Of a stretch of 64,000 nucleotides of DNA, positions 33,714-45,219 are shown piece after piece. Within the stretch, counting starts at the first letter, position 1, and the number at the start of each line of letters is the position of its first letter. This DNA is from Rhizodiscina lignyota. Its lineage: Eukaryota > Ascomycota > Dothideomycetes > Aulographales > Rhizodiscinaceae. The notes under the pieces are model-generated. The model had not been told where the DNA came from. It was given only the letters and a program-made list of their open reading frames with translations, and searched no databases. Made by a program: the position numbers and the translations under genes. The stretch is taken from positions 930,001-994,000 of the forward strand of contig ML978129.1 in assembly GCA_010015805.1 (NCBI GenBank), given 5' to 3'.

Positions 33714-36700
33714 TCACCGATCTTTCTTCGCCTTTTTCGGCTTCTTCTCCTTCAATTTCTCTGCTTCTCGCTCCGCCTCCCTCATCGCTTCTCCCGCTTT
33801 TCTCTTCGCCTGGCCTTCTTTGTGTTTGCTCTTTACGCTCACAGTCGTGCTCTTTCCGCCCACGATCTGCTTCTCTGGCTCTTCCCAATCCTCGTCTTCA
33901 TCTGCGATCTCATATTTATGGAGCGGAAGGGAATTGATCATGTCGCGCATTCTCTCCTTCTCTGCGCGTTTGAACTCATCTCCAGCATCGGCGAGCTCCT
34001 CGTCCAGAGACTGTTCGAGAGGGCGGAATCTTTGTTCCGACGCCTCCTCCCCCTGATTAGCATGCGCGTCGTCTTCCTCGCCGTCTTCCACCAGCCTTTT
34101 CGGCATGTCCTCTTGCACGGCACCCTCAACAATCGCACGGAAATGATGGGCGACTTTCCTGAGAACCTTGACGAACATAGCCAGAAGCTGGCTGTTTTGC
34201 ACCCCAAGCTCCTTCTCCACATCTTCCAGCCCCTTTCTCTGCAGTCCCACTGCTAGCAGTAACGCAGTCTGCACACCACTCAAGTTCACTCCGTTCTCAT
34301 CCTTGATCCTCCCAGTGAAATACATCTCCGCAATGGTTGGCATCATATCTAGGATAACGTGCCAATCCAGCATGTTGTTCGCATAGCTATCCAGCCTCTT
34401 CAGGTCGAACGGGCTAAACATTTTGTCTAGCTCCTGCTTTCTTAGCTTCTCCACCACAACGCTCCGGTCCAGCTTGATACCCGCATTAGCAGACTCAATA
34501 ATACTGAGGGCTGAAACAGATGCGAAACTGCGAAACTGGTAGGACAACAGCGAGAGGAATCTCTTATGGAAATCTCGAGCGAATGCGCCGAGCCAGCTCT
34601 TGTCCGTCTCAGCGCCGGGCACGTCCAAAGTACGCAGCATGACGCACGTGTGTTCACCTGTCAAGTCGTTCGCGGTCTGCCGTAGATAAACGGGTGCAAA
34701 GCCTGCTCGTTTCCAGAATTTATGCAATGGAGGTGTCAGACCGTAGCTGACACCGAGGTAGTCGAGACGTGGAGGTCTCCGCTCAGAAAGACGGGAGAAG
34801 AGAGGTGGCATGGCGTTGATGTCGCGGACTTTGACGTTATCCTGCAATAGCGTTGAGGATTCTAGTTCCGCGTCTGTGACACGGATCATTGATTCTTCTT
34901 CCTCGAGTTCGGACTCATTGAGCGAGGCATTCATGCCCGAGTAGAATTCTGTGAGAAGCTGCAGAGCGCGAGAACCGTAGCCCATATTCATGTAATTCGG
35001 ATTTGTAGCGATGCGAATCACTCTGGCCCCGGACAGGCCGGCAAAGTCTTCATCTTGGAATTGCTGGCTCACAAGCCAAGGTATCAGGTCGCCCCCCGGC
35101 CGTTGTCCGCGCTCAAGAGCATTGACAACGCTAGCACGACTTATTTGTCCCTCGAGGACTACTTGAACGACACAAAGAGGCTCCGGTAATCGTTGAGTGT
35201 CTTCTTCAACAGGCGGAACGAGGACAAAGAGCTGGTGTGCTGGTGCGTCGGATAGAAGTTGGAGATCATTAGGTTGGTTCTTGTAGTGCGAAGCTACATA
35301 TAGCGCCATCATCTGTTGGAGGAATATCTCAGAGACAGGATGGAATGAAAAGAGTGTGTCTCTGTTGACTTGGAGTAGTTGACATTGCGAAGGGTGAGGT
35401 GTGCCTCTGGCACCACTGGACTTCGACAAAGTCGCATCTAGGCACAGTAACTTGTTAAGCCACTTCTCAACTGCATCGCCCTGGGCATATCGAATGGGTT
35501 CATCCAGAGTGATCTCCCGTAACGACCGCCCTGCTAATGGTATATCTTCCGTCCTCTTGGCGGGCTTGCCGGTCGATCGGTCAGCAATGCTTTGATCATC
35601 TGGCAGGCGCTTCCCTCCGCGCGATTGCTGTCGAAGCTGTTCAATCAACTTGAGAGATAATGATCTGCCAGTGCCTTCGTAGCCGTTGATTGTGGATGCC
35701 ATGAACACAAGATATGGACCAAGTAACTTTCTGACTAGTGGAAGTGGTATGGCAGCAGCTTCGTCAATTACAAGAAGTTCAGCTTGGCCTAACGTGTACG
35801 CATCTTGAGGTTGTATGTATTGTATCGTTTGACGATGTTGGCGATGCACATTGACCCGTACGATAGCCTTATTGAAGTCTGGATTCGTCGACTGGATGAT
35901 GGAGTAGTCGACATGGTCCATGTAGTTGAGCGCATCGAAGCCTTTGAACACGAATTCAAACAGAGTTTTGAGATTCTCCGGGCTGGGAGAAGTAATGAAG
36001 ATGTTGCTATAACCATGAGCAATAGCAGCCGCAATAGCGACCCCAAGTGCTGCAGACTTGCCGCGACCACGTGCAGCAGTCAAAGTTACAGTGCTCCGCA
36101 ATGTCTTTTCGGCGATTGCGTCTACGAAGGTGAGAAGCGCCTTAGCCTGATCCACTGTTCTGGCTAGAGTGATGAGTGAGCCAATCGGCTGGGTGTCTAC
36201 CAGACTCTCTTTTATCGTAGCGAGTTCCCTTGAAGCAGGTGTCTTGCCTTCAGACTCTGGGTCCGGCGGTGGAAATTGTTGGACAGACTTGCCTCCGGAA
36301 ATGGGCAAGACATTAAGTTCGTCATCGACTACCAAACAGGATTCGCAACTTCCGAGCGACAGGATGAAGCGTTCATTGAAGCGTGCAACGACATCTCCAT
36401 GTGCCTCCGTTCTGTATCTCGAGTGGATGTCCATTGAGAGCGTGTACAGCTGCTTCAGGCTGCTCATCCCCTTGAGCAGTATAAGTACCAGCCCGCCTCC
36501 TTCTACAGTCTCAATTGTTCTTGCCAGCAGGTTTGGTGTGATTCCCTCGAAGTCCTGCAGGATACACATGCCGTAGGTATTACCCAGGATCTTGTCCGTC
36601 TCGTTGTAGTACACGTATCGTATGCTCTGAGTCGAGACGAACAGCTCGAAAGGGTCTTCTGTGTCGACATCGCGTATGCCCCGTTTTATCTCCTTCTTGA

Positions 36701-36929
36701 TCTTCTTTTCTCGCTTCTGGCGGTGACTGGAGAAGCCCATCAGCTTTTTTTTGTAGGCCCATAGCACGGACTTGTTCAATTTGATGTCGACATTGAGGAG
36801 AATGTGGTAGAGGTTGACGATAACGTCCTTTTGGCGGTCGCCAACCACGACGAAGAAGCTGCGCTTCTTTTCCTGGGCGCCATTGCGAATCAATGCTGGT
36901 ATTCGAGAGTCGATTGCCTTTTTCACCAT
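33714..36929 (-). CDS. KRE33: RNA cytidine acetyltransferase (NAT10/Kre33)
   Basis: A single exon encodes 1071 aa, close to the family length. The N-terminal TmcA-type region (AIDSRIPALIRNG, FFVVVGDRQKD) is followed by the helicase-like ATPase with Walker A GRGKSAALG (about residues 286-294) and VIDEAAAIPLP. A GNAT acetyltransferase domain follows, with RIATNPNYMNMGYGSRALQL as the acetyl-CoA loop (about 640-660). The tail is Lys/Glu-rich and ends KKPKKAKKDR. The enzyme makes N4-acetylcytidine in 18S rRNA and, with Tan1, in tRNAs, and is needed for 40S assembly in the nucleolus. A PAC-like box lies just upstream of the start. The gene is divergent from the GT90 gene. Confidence 0.97.
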   Translation of the reverse strand: MVKKAIDSRIPALIRNGAQEKKRSFFVVVGDRQKDVIVNLYHILLNVDIKLNKSVLWAYKKKLMGFSSHRQKREKKIKKEIKRGIRDVDTEDPFELFVSTQSIRYVYYNETDKILGNTYGMCILQDFEGITPNLLARTIETVEGGGLVLILLKGMSSLKQLYTLSMDIHSRYRTEAHGDVVARFNERFILSLGSCESCLVVDDELNVLPISGGKSVQQFPPPDPESEGKTPASRELATIKESLVDTQPIGSLITLARTVDQAKALLTFVDAIAEKTLRSTVTLTAARGRGKSAALGVAIAAAIAHGYSNIFITSPSPENLKTLFEFVFKGFDALNYMDHVDYSIIQSTNPDFNKAIVRVNVHRQHRQTIQYIQPQDAYTLGQAELLVIDEAAAIPLPLVRKLLGPYLVFMASTINGYEGTGRSLSLKLIEQLRQQSRGGKRLPDDQSIADRSTGKPAKRTEDIPLAGRSLREITLDEPIRYAQGDAVEKWLNKLLCLDATLSKSSGARGTPHPSQCQLLQVNRDTLFSFHPVSEIFLQQMMALYVASHYKNQPNDLQLLSDAPAHQLFVLVPPVEEDTQRLPEPLCVVQVVLEGQISRASVVNALERGQRPGGDLIPWLVSQQFQDEDFAGLSGARVIRIATNPNYMNMGYGSRALQLLTEFYSGMNASLNESELEEEESMIRVTDAELESSTLLQDNVKVRDINAMPPLFSRLSERRPPRLDYLGVSYGLTPPLHKFWKRAGFAPVYLRQTANDLTGEHTCVMLRTLDVPGAETDKSWLGAFARDFHKRFLSLLSYQFRSFASVSALSIIESANAGIKLDRSVVVEKLRKQELDKMFSPFDLKRLDSYANNMLDWHVILDMMPTIAEMYFTGRIKDENGVNLSGVQTALLLAVGLQRKGLEDVEKELGVQNSQLLAMFVKVLRKVAHHFRAIVEGAVQEDMPKRLVEDGEEDDAHANQGEEASEQRFRPLEQSLDEELADAGDEFKRAEKERMRDMINSLPLHKYEIADEDEDWEEPEKQIVGGKSTTVSVKSKHKEGQAKRKAGEAMREAEREAEKLKEKKPKKAKKDR

Positions 36930-36968
36930 CTTGACAACCCCTCCACGGCGAAGTCCCGGGCTATCGCG

Positions 36969-36978
36969 AGCTCATCGA
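36969..36978 (-). promoter_or_regulatory. PAC-like box upstream of KRE33
   Basis: On the minus strand the bases read TCGATGAGCT, nine of ten matching the yeast PAC element GCGATGAGMT of ribosome-biogenesis genes. It sits about 40 bp before the KRE33 ATG. A T/A-run resembling RRPE lies further upstream at 37134-37146. Function here is inferred. Confidence 0.4.
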
Positions 36979-37133
36979 ATGCGTCCGATCGCAAATGGTC
37001 AAGAGGAAGGCGTCTGAAGCAGGGCAGAGCAATCGTAATCTTCTAGTACTCGGGATTCGAGATTTCGTTGGCAGCAGACTTGTAAATGGTGGTGCTCTGG
37101 CTGTCGCGAATATTGCGCCGATCCAGAAATCGC

Positions 37134-37146
37134 GAATTTTTTTGAG
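37134..37146 (-). promoter_or_regulatory. RRPE-like A-tract upstream of KRE33
   Basis: On the minus strand the bases read CTCAAAAAAATTC, resembling the yeast RRPE (TGAAAAATTTT), which usually accompanies PAC in ribosome-biogenesis promoters. It is about 205 bp from the start. The match is weak. Confidence 0.25.
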
Positions 37147-37386
37147 CTCGGGCCCTGGCGGTGTTAGCGTGCGCCGGATGCGCGAGTCATTGTGGGGGTG
37201 GCTTCTCCATACTATCGCGGGCGCCAAGTTCAAGCCTTGGCTGGTTACTTAATGTTGACTCCATGACGCGACCCAAAGTCCCGTGAAATTCCTCACTTCT
37301 CCATTCGCTCTTTACCTCTCATCATGCTGCTGCCTTCTTGTACACACTTATAGCCAGGCGCCCCATGCATGCCAGCCCAAGCATCC

Positions 37387-40300
37387 ATGGAGCGTGTAAC
37401 GCTCGTCTACTTCTGGTGCGTGGGCTGACAATTACTTCCCCTTTCAGTAGACTAACTCGAAAATATAGCGGCCTCGCCGTCGGCTCCTCGTACCTGGCGG
37501 CTTCGTACGATACTTCGCCAGCGTTTGAACGTCCTTTCCAGTCCTCAATTATCGTGCTGTTCCTCACGGGCTTTTTCATCACGTTCGCGGAGAGGTACCG
37601 GCTATTGAGCGTACCACCACCACTTCCCTCCCATGCCAAGCAGTATGTCCCAATCCCGCAAGATGAACGGTTCGAGAAGCCGTCGCATTCGCCTCATTCA
37701 CGCCATTTATCGGAAGCCTCTAGCAAGTTCATCCGAAATTCACGATGGCGCGTTCGGAGTGCGTTCGGATGCCTGGTTCTCTGTCTCATCCTGCGGGTTC
37801 AAGTCACGCGAGCATTCTTCAAGCGCATTCGGTGCCCTTCAGCTGGTGTAGAGGTATGCAATTCGACTTGTCCTACTGATTCAAGGTCTGAAGCAATGTC
37901 GTATCATTAACAGCTAACATTTTTTTAAGCCGTTTGCGCCAATGGTCCTTGTGCTATATGATCTGTGGATCTCCGGGCAATTCTCATCTTGGGTTGAATG
38001 GGTAAGCGGTCGACATGATCCTTTCCAGAAGGCGATGAAACTGTTACAAGATGAACGACTAGCCTACTTGATCGCGGCGGCTTCTTTCAGTTTGAGCGCT
38101 GTCGTCGTATTGTCAGCTCGCTCGCTGCCCGACTCCACTGTCATCTGCTTCCCCGAAACCAGAGGAACCGCAGCGACATTTACTCTCAAAGTACTTGGAG
38201 CACTACTCGATGGTTGCGCTCTTGTATGCGTTGCTGAACTTGTAGGCCTGGATACTCAATGCAGGCCCCGCGGTGGAGGCCCAAGAGCTGTGGGCTTGGC
38301 TTGCATGGCAACCTCAGCGGGTCTCGCAATGATCGGTTCCCTTACCTTTCTCTTTCGACCTCAGGATCGATCATGGATACTTGCTACGTCGACTCCTTAT
38401 ACCATTGGTACAATCAAACTTGGTTTTCTTGTTTCTCTAACGTGTTATTGCGCACTACATCTCACTTTACGGGTAGGACTACCAACAGTCGCAATCACTG
38501 GAGTTTTTGCGTCGGTGTACTCGGCCAGTTGGACATCTGCGTGGAATTGGCTACCCGCTTTCGATTCTGGCGATACTAAGGCTTCTCTTCTCGGTCTTGC
38601 TTCGATGATTACAACCGTAATCATTTCCCTAAACGTGCTCCAGATACCACAGGATCATTCGGGAACCCCAACTTCTCGATTCGGCAAGCGCGCGCGGCCA
38701 TTGCTGATAGCTTTCGGGGCACTACTTTGGCTATGCCACGCATCCTTGTACTCTGGCCAGAGTCTGGCTGTGCCTTACCATCCAATCGATGCGCTCATCT
38801 CGGCAGCTGGTAAACGTTACAGAAGATGGGAGAAAGAAAATACTTGGACCGGCACTCTCGGTATGGCGGTTGTGAATTACCGTACACGATATGGACGACA
38901 TGCTCCCCCCAACTTCGACAAGTGGTACGACTTTGCCATTGAAAGGAATTCCACCATTATCGACGAGTTCGATAATATCTTTACGGACACACTGCCATTC
39001 TATTCTCTGTCTCCTGGTGAGCTCCGTCGAAGAACAGCAGAGGACATCGCTCAGCTGGATAATGGCGTGGAAGGCATAACCATCAGAAATGGAAAAGCGG
39101 AATCTGTTCGTCAGATCCCCGAGGACCACCAATGGCAGCTGGATGCTATCCTAAATATGATGAAGGATTTCGTAGAATATCTGCCAGACATGGACCTGGC
39201 CATTAATCTTAACGATGAAAGCCGAGTCGTAGTTCCCTATGAAGAGAACGAAAAGATATATGCGGCTGCCATGGGAGCTTTCCTCAAGCCGATGCGCAGA
39301 CGGCCCCGGAATATCTTCAGTAGAACCCGAGCACAGGGATGGCCGAAGATTTCAAATGATTCCATTGAACCATTCCACGTTTCGAAACCATTCGAGCCGA
39401 TCTTTGATACCTTCGGCTCAGCTCACTGCCATCCTCAATCAGCAGCTCGTGCGGCGTTCCCCTGGAACACAGCGAAATTGTGCCAACGCTGCCTGACTCC
39501 ACACTCACATCCTCTTGGACCGTTTCCCAACAATTCCTTCGCACAGGACATCTGTCACCAACCTGACCTCTCCTACTTGCACGGTTTTTACGCATCACCA
39601 TCTTCTTTCCGAGGAGTGTCTCAGCTGCGACCCACATTCAGTCAAAGCAAGGCTCCAGGCTTTCGAGACATCCTGTATCCAAGCCCTTGGAACTACGCCG
39701 ACAGAAGTGGAACCGTGTACGCGCCGAATGACAGCTTTCCAGATGTATCTTTCCAAGAAAAGGAAGATACCCTCTTCTGGCGAGGTACCACGTCAGAAGG
39801 ATTTGCGACTGCTAATGGTCGTGGCGCATGGAAGGGAATGACGCGACAGCGCTTTGTTGCGCAAGCCAATTTCCCAATGGAGCAGAATGTGCTTCTACCT
39901 TACATCGAGGAAGTCAACGTGACGATGTTCAATGCATCTATCGTGACCAAGCCGAAGGAGCGGTGGAATTACCATCGGCTTTCGACAGCGCAGCTGCAAG
40001 CATACTTCCACACAAACGTCTCGATCGGTCATCCCATTGCACGTTGCATGTGGTTCGATTGCGATGACCAAGTCAACTTCTTCGATCGCACAGTCCCACT
40101 ATCTGAACTAAACTTCTCCGTCTCATCTCGATACCCGCCGACCCTCCCACCACCGGCCACTACAAAACTGAACACATCGACACCCAAAACTCACAACTCT
40201 CTCACAAATGAGCACATCGACTTCCAAACCCACTGGCGCTATCGTTACCTCTTTGACCTCGACGGTGCCGGCTTCTCCGGCCGCTTCATCCCTTTCTTGC

Positions 40301-40653
40301 AATCCCGCTCTCTCCCTTTCAAAACAACGTCCCTCTTCAAGGAGTGGTGGGACGGCCGCGTCATGCCATGGTGGCACTACATCCCCGTCGATCCTCGTCT
40401 GGTTGGGCTGTACTCAACTCTGGCGTATTTCATGGGCGTGGACACTACAGGTGATGATCAAGCTGTGGAAAGAGGAATGGATATCAAATGGAAGGGACGA
40501 GTGGAGGAGGCGGAGAAGATGGCGGAGAGGGGAAGACGGTTGGCTGAGAAGGTGCTGAGGAAGGAGGATATGGAAGTTTACATGTTTCGGTTGCTGCTGG
40601 AGTGGGGGAGGTTGGTGGATGAGAACAGGGATGAGATTGGTTTTACTCTTTGA
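37387..40653 (+). CDS. GT90/CAP10-like membrane glycosyltransferase
   Basis: Three exons, 37387..37415, 37469..37853 and 37930..40653, encode about 1045 aa. The first 380 or so residues contain many hydrophobic helices, so this is a polytopic protein with a lumenal catalytic part. The catalytic region carries the CAP10 pattern: PWNYADRSGTVYAPN, a DTLFWRGTTSEG block, and YRYLFDLDGAGFSGRF followed by SLPFKTT and WWDGRVMPWWHYIPVD. CAP10-type enzymes such as Cryptococcus Cap10/Cxt1 transfer xylose to surface glycans in the secretory pathway; the donor here is inferred. The short exon 1 (MERVTLVYF) uses a CTAAC branch and ATATAG acceptor and is less certain than the rest. Confidence 0.88.
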
Positions 40654-41078
40654 GGGTTTTGAATTGGTGAAATTGATGGCGTTTCTCAATACAGAGGTGA
40701 ACTAGCTCTCGCTCGGTGGATGCATAGGCTGGATCGGCGTTTGGCCGTGGAGGCTTGATTCCATTCGTTGCATATAGTTCAAGCGAGGAAGAAGAAAAGT
40801 TGATTTTGAATGAAGAATTCTTTCTCTCATTTCAGAAGCTATGAAATGCCTGAGTGACCGAACAAGGCTGTTACGCACGCCAGAATTAGTCCTCAAAACG
40901 AATAGCGCGCCATCTATGCAATGACGTGGTCCGAAAAGCGCCCGCTCAATCCGTGATACTGCCACAATGAATGTCATCCCATGCCTATCCGCAATCGTCA
41001 ACGCCGCCCAATGCTCTGTTCCGCCAGGTATCATTCGACGCTTTGATCTGATTCAACCAAATATAAGTCTCTTCTCCC
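40654..41078. other. Convergent 3' flanks
   Basis: No gene is recognised between the GT90 stop and the next minus-strand stop. A 110-codon minus frame (41034-40702) lacks domain features. Confidence 0.4.
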
Positions 41079-42417
41079 TCATGGCCCGCCTTTGGGATGT
41101 TGCACCCATGGTCGGACTTTCCCCACGTTTATAACAGTCACGACATATTTGTTCTCTGCAAGGTCGTAACATGCCGTTACATTGGCCGTTACTTCGCCTT
41201 TCTGACCTCTCACTTCAATCTGTCCTTGGACCCGGACGCTGCCCCTCGGCGGCTCGACAGGGAACGTTGCTTGCTGATAGTTCTTCATGAAACTGTTCAT
41301 GAACACGAGGAAGGTATCTGGTCGTTTGGCCTTGGGTCCTACCGCGCCGGCCGAGTTGTCTGGGGGCAGTCTGGACGGCAACTTCGGCGGAGAAGGGGAC
41401 TTGCTTTTCACTTCCGCTCCATCAACCTCTCCACCGCGCTCGTTGGCGTCAGGCTGGACCGGTGGCAACGGGCCGATTTTGGGTGGTTGTTGATCTGATT
41501 GCGTTGACAGCCCCCTCATAGATTGTTGGCCTTGACTGCTTAGTGAACTGAAGGGACTATCGGACTTTCCGGTCCCGCCAAACCCGAACGTCTCCTTCGC
41601 CTTCTTCCATTGTGTCTCGAACAGGTACTTGCTGCTTGAGTATACGCTCCAGAACGCAGTCGCCGGCCAGATGGCGTTGCGGTGTCGCAAATACTCATCT
41701 TGTGGCATCGACTTCGCCGCCCATGCGATTGTATTGTCCGTGAGCAGAAGACCTTGTATTTCGTATAGCTGCGGCGGGCCGTCGGGGAAGTAGATGTTCA
41801 ACATGACACGGCCTTTCGATGGATCGACACGGCCGAGGTCGCGAGCGAAGTTCTTATGGCGGGAGATGACGTTGCGGACGTGGCCTACGAGTTGTTCTTG
41901 ACTGAAGTTAGCTGTGGTTCTCTCAACCTCAACATGTTGGGACGAAGGGAAGGAGCCACGAACTCTGTACGGCCATTTGCCGCTTTCGATCCGACGAAAA
42001 GGCCTTAAATGCCTGCCACTCTGGATCGCTACCTCTGTAGTATTCGCGCGGCATCTTCGTAGGCCAGCTCATGGGTATGAATATGACATTGTCCAGCGAT
42101 AACTCTTCCTCTTCGTCCTCCTCCTCTTCTTCCTCGTCTTCATCTTCCCATTCGACACTGATATCAAACTCCCACCATAGAAAAACTATTATGGGTACTG
42201 TATAGCCTGTGAACTTTAATAGTCGCCTCCACGTGAAGAATCTCGGCCGCTGGAATCGGACCCGCTGCACCGTAACGGACGTCGCATTTCTGGCGATTTC
42301 TCTTGATCTAACGGCGCTTTGCCAAGGAAATCGATGAGGAGGAGTCTGGAGAGGTAGAGATATCGGACGGTGACTGAGAGGAGCAGCGAGTGACCGCAAA
42401 GCAGGTCGTCTGAACAT
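41079..42417 (-). CDS. Mitochondrial-type hypothetical protein with acidic tract
   Basis: Two exons, 42417..41964 and 41911..41079 (phase 1), encode 428 aa. The N-terminus is Arg-rich and lacks acids (MFRRPALRSLAAPLSHRPIS), as in mitochondrial presequences. A single hydrophobic helix follows (TGYTVPIIVFLWWEF), then a run of Asp/Glu. Next is a conserved-looking segment, MSWPTKMPREYYRGSDPEW, and in exon 2 VMLNIYFPDGPPQLYEI, then a Pro/Ser-rich region and a C-terminal beta-rich part. I do not recognise a function. Alternative donor and acceptor sites would change two or three junction residues. It is divergent from the Vps3844-type gene. Confidence 0.75.
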
Positions 42418-42755
42418 ATGCGGAGAAGGGCGAGGCGGCGAGTGGCGGCGGTTGCGGAGGGATATCTAAGTGTGGTTTATGTACTTTTCATGAGCGGAAC
42501 GACAAATAACATCGACGGGAGAGGGTATCATCGAACACATGTCATGAAAGAAGAGAGGAGGGTAGAGTGGCATTCAAACGTGCCTTCCGAATCAGCCTTC
42601 TAGACTTGCCTTGCACCAGTGGCACCTGCCTCCATCGCGATATCTTCGGCTCGGCTAATTATCCAACGCCGGAGCTGGGATCATCAGCAAGTGTAACTAC
42701 CTAGGCGTCAAAGATAGCAGCAGAAGAGCTGCTCCATCTCTCACGCCCAGCAATC
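42418..42755. promoter_or_regulatory. Bidirectional promoter region
   Basis: This 338-bp gap separates two divergent starts. No clear TATA box or other motif was identified. Confidence 0.35.
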
Positions 42756-44110
42756 ATGAGGTGGTCGGCGAGCTTCAGCTTTCTCTTGCTCCTGAGAGTA
42801 TGGAGCGCCACCGCAGAGTCGCTCAAAGAACCGATTGTTTTCCTGTACGATCCCGACACGCAATCCAGCTCCATCGATGCGACTTCAGCACCAGTTACGC
42901 CAGAAACAGCGCGCCTGATATTCGCAGATCGAATAGGCCTGTCGCAGCTCTATGATCTGTCGAATACAGACGATGCTGCCATCAACCAAATAAACCAATA
43001 CGGTGGTGACCAGCACGTCTTTGGTTTCCAGAGGCCACAATGGGGCCAGTCAAAGTCACTTATAATCATAGACGGTGTGAGAGAAAGGCCAGGTTGGTTC
43101 TATGGGAAACCAGGTTTCTCTGAATAGTATCCTGACAAGTCTCACAGAGAATATGGAGACGCTCCGAACTTTTACCATGACCGAAACGCCATCGACGGAA
43201 CAGACTTTGGAGCTTTTCAGACGCCTGGATTGGGAAGCGCAGGAGTTACTGTCACCTAGTCCATACCATGACAAAACACCATCAACCGCAAGCCAGCGGA
43301 TTGAGAAGTCACTCATCGACTTTATAGATGACTACGGTGGGTGCGGTTATGGAGGATCTAGAGCCTTTGGAGAGATCTCAATTACTCGTCTTCAATGCGA
43401 CATGGTGCGTTTATCCATCATTACCTTCGAGCCCTCCACTGACATATCTCAAGGACTCCTCGAGGACCCAATCAGCTCTGAAGCTATTCTACAAAATAGC
43501 CTCTGAAGAGCAGATGAAGCTCACGATTCTTATGACGCCCACGTCGCCATCAAATCCATCCAAACCCTCGACAATGCCATTCGGCCCTGTTCGCGATGTA
43601 CAGATCCCTGAGCTTCCAAACCGCAAGCTCCATCGGCGTGATGAAGCGATACTTTCAGAACCCGTACCCACACCATCCTCCAAGCAGGCATCGACTCCCG
43701 CCGCCAAGAGTCCACCTCAGATTCTCGCCTCTTCTCCCGCCTATCCATTCGTCGCTCAATGCTATGCATCTGCCGCCGATTGCGCGAAAGGCACCGGTAA
43801 CTGCACCGGTCATGGCGAGTGTGTGCTCAAGTCCAAGACCAAGACTGAAGGTGGATCGGACGAATGCTACGTCTGTTCGTGCAACAAGCCGGTGGTCATC
43901 AAGAATGAGGATGGCACAACGAAGACGACACATTTTGGAGGCAGTGCGTGCCAGAAAGTGGACATCAGCGCGCCGTTCTGGATCTTGACGTTGACAGCGG
44001 GCTCATTGTTAGCACTCGTCGGATTTGGCGTTAGCATGCTGTATGCTATGGGTAGCGCAGAGCTACCGAGCGTCATTGGAGCTGGAGTGTCGGGGCCAAG
44101 GGCAAAATAA
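42756..44110 (+). CDS. Vps3844-type ER/vacuolar-sorting type I membrane protein
   Basis: Three exons, 42756..43092, 43148..43404 and 43454..44110, encode 416 aa. A signal peptide (MRWSASFSFLLLLRVWSATA) leads to a lumenal domain with the family segment TPETARLIFADRIGLSQ. The C-terminal Vps3844 domain is Cys-rich (CYASAADCAKGTGNCTGHGE, then CYVCSC), followed by one transmembrane helix (ILTLTAGSLLALVGFGVSML) and a short tail. The family is annotated as vacuolar sorting; biochemical function is poorly defined. Both introns were placed by frame and branch-like CTGAC/ACTGAC sequences. The first junction is the less certain, since two nearby donors exist. Confidence 0.82.
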
Positions 44111-44411
44111 TTGTGATCCCGATTGGATGTGGCTGGAATCTGGGGGGGCCGATTGGTGACTGAAGGAAGACTTCAATCTGTACCTATTTGGGCTTACTTG
44201 CAAGGCGTTCTGGAAATCAGGGAACCTGTAAGGTGTAGAGAAATATTTTCAATGTGCTAGATCGACGCACTGGGTATAGTCATCCCAATGCATGCGCAGT
44301 ATAACCAAACTGTATCATCATGAACGCCATTGATGCACCTAGCCTCCGTCTCCCCGCTATGATACATCGCTTGGATGAAGGATTTGAGAAGAGCACATAA
44401 AGAAGACCAAC
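44111..44411. other. Convergent 3' flanks
   Basis: No gene is seen between the Vps3844-type stop and the SEC66 stop. Confidence 0.4.
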
Positions 44412-45219
44412 TCAATGCTTGCCTTTCTTCTTTTTCTTCCCACCGCCTTGTGATTCCTTTGGTCCGCCGCTTTCTACAATCACAGCATCGTCATCGCTCA
44501 CACTCTTTCCAGTCGCGCTTGTTCCTGTTGGACTCGCTACGCTCCTCGCTGTTGGACTCAGTGTTGATGCGCTTTTCTCCTCGTCCAGCTCCTTCATAAA
44601 GTTCGTCTGGATCGTCGCCTTGCGCTTCTCCCACCATTCCTTCTCGGCGGTGGCTTGTGCTTGCAGTTCGTCCATGCGCTTGCGGATCATGGCATTGTTG
44701 GCCATCTCGTTTGCGGATTGGAAGATATTTTGGCCCCAGCCAGGCGCGAATGCATTTGCCTACGGTCGTCACTGTTAACTAAGAGTTTCAATTCATCAGA
44801 AATGAAAACGCAAATCATACCTCGTTAACAACATCCCTCAACTCCTCCTCAATCTCCTTCTCCGCCCTCAAAAATCGCTGCCATAGCTCGTCCCCCACAC
44901 AGCCCTTCTGCAGCAGCGTGCTCAGCGCCTGCTTCGCATTCCGCACCGCAATGATCCTGTGGATGTCCTCCGTCGCTCGTCTTAACAATGCAGCTTTCAG
45001 TACGCTGTCGGGTACTTTGGCGGACTTTTCGTTGCCCTCTTCGGGTTCGTGGTGCAGGAGAGAGAGATAGATGTTGCGCTGCAGGTGAGGCGGGAACCAT
45101 GGCGCGAGCGAGGCCGCTTTGGTGGCGCGGCGCTGGCGATAGACGTATGAGAATGTGGAGAGGGAGCCGATGAGGATGGCGAGGTAGACGACGGGGAAGG
45201 CGAGGGAGAGCCAGTTCAT
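44412..45219 (-). CDS. SEC66: ER translocation complex subunit Sec66 (Sec71)
   Basis: Two exons, 45219..44821 and 44759..44412 (phase 0), encode 248 aa. One N-terminal transmembrane anchor (SLAFPVVYLAILIGSLSTFS) is followed by basic YRQRR, APWFPPHLQRNIYLSLLH and the helical LKAALLRRATEDIHRI region. Exon 2 has the APGWGQNIFQSANEM motif and a WWEKRKA coiled segment, then a Ser/Lys-rich tail ending GGGKKKKKGKH. Sec66 belongs to the Sec62/Sec63 complex that drives post-translational translocation into the ER. It is divergent from NPL4. Confidence 0.93.

Noticed and set aside
37797-37811. Possible tRNA T-loop sequence (gggttcaagtc)
   Set aside because: No acceptor stem or anticodon arm pairs around it, and it lies inside a coding exon.
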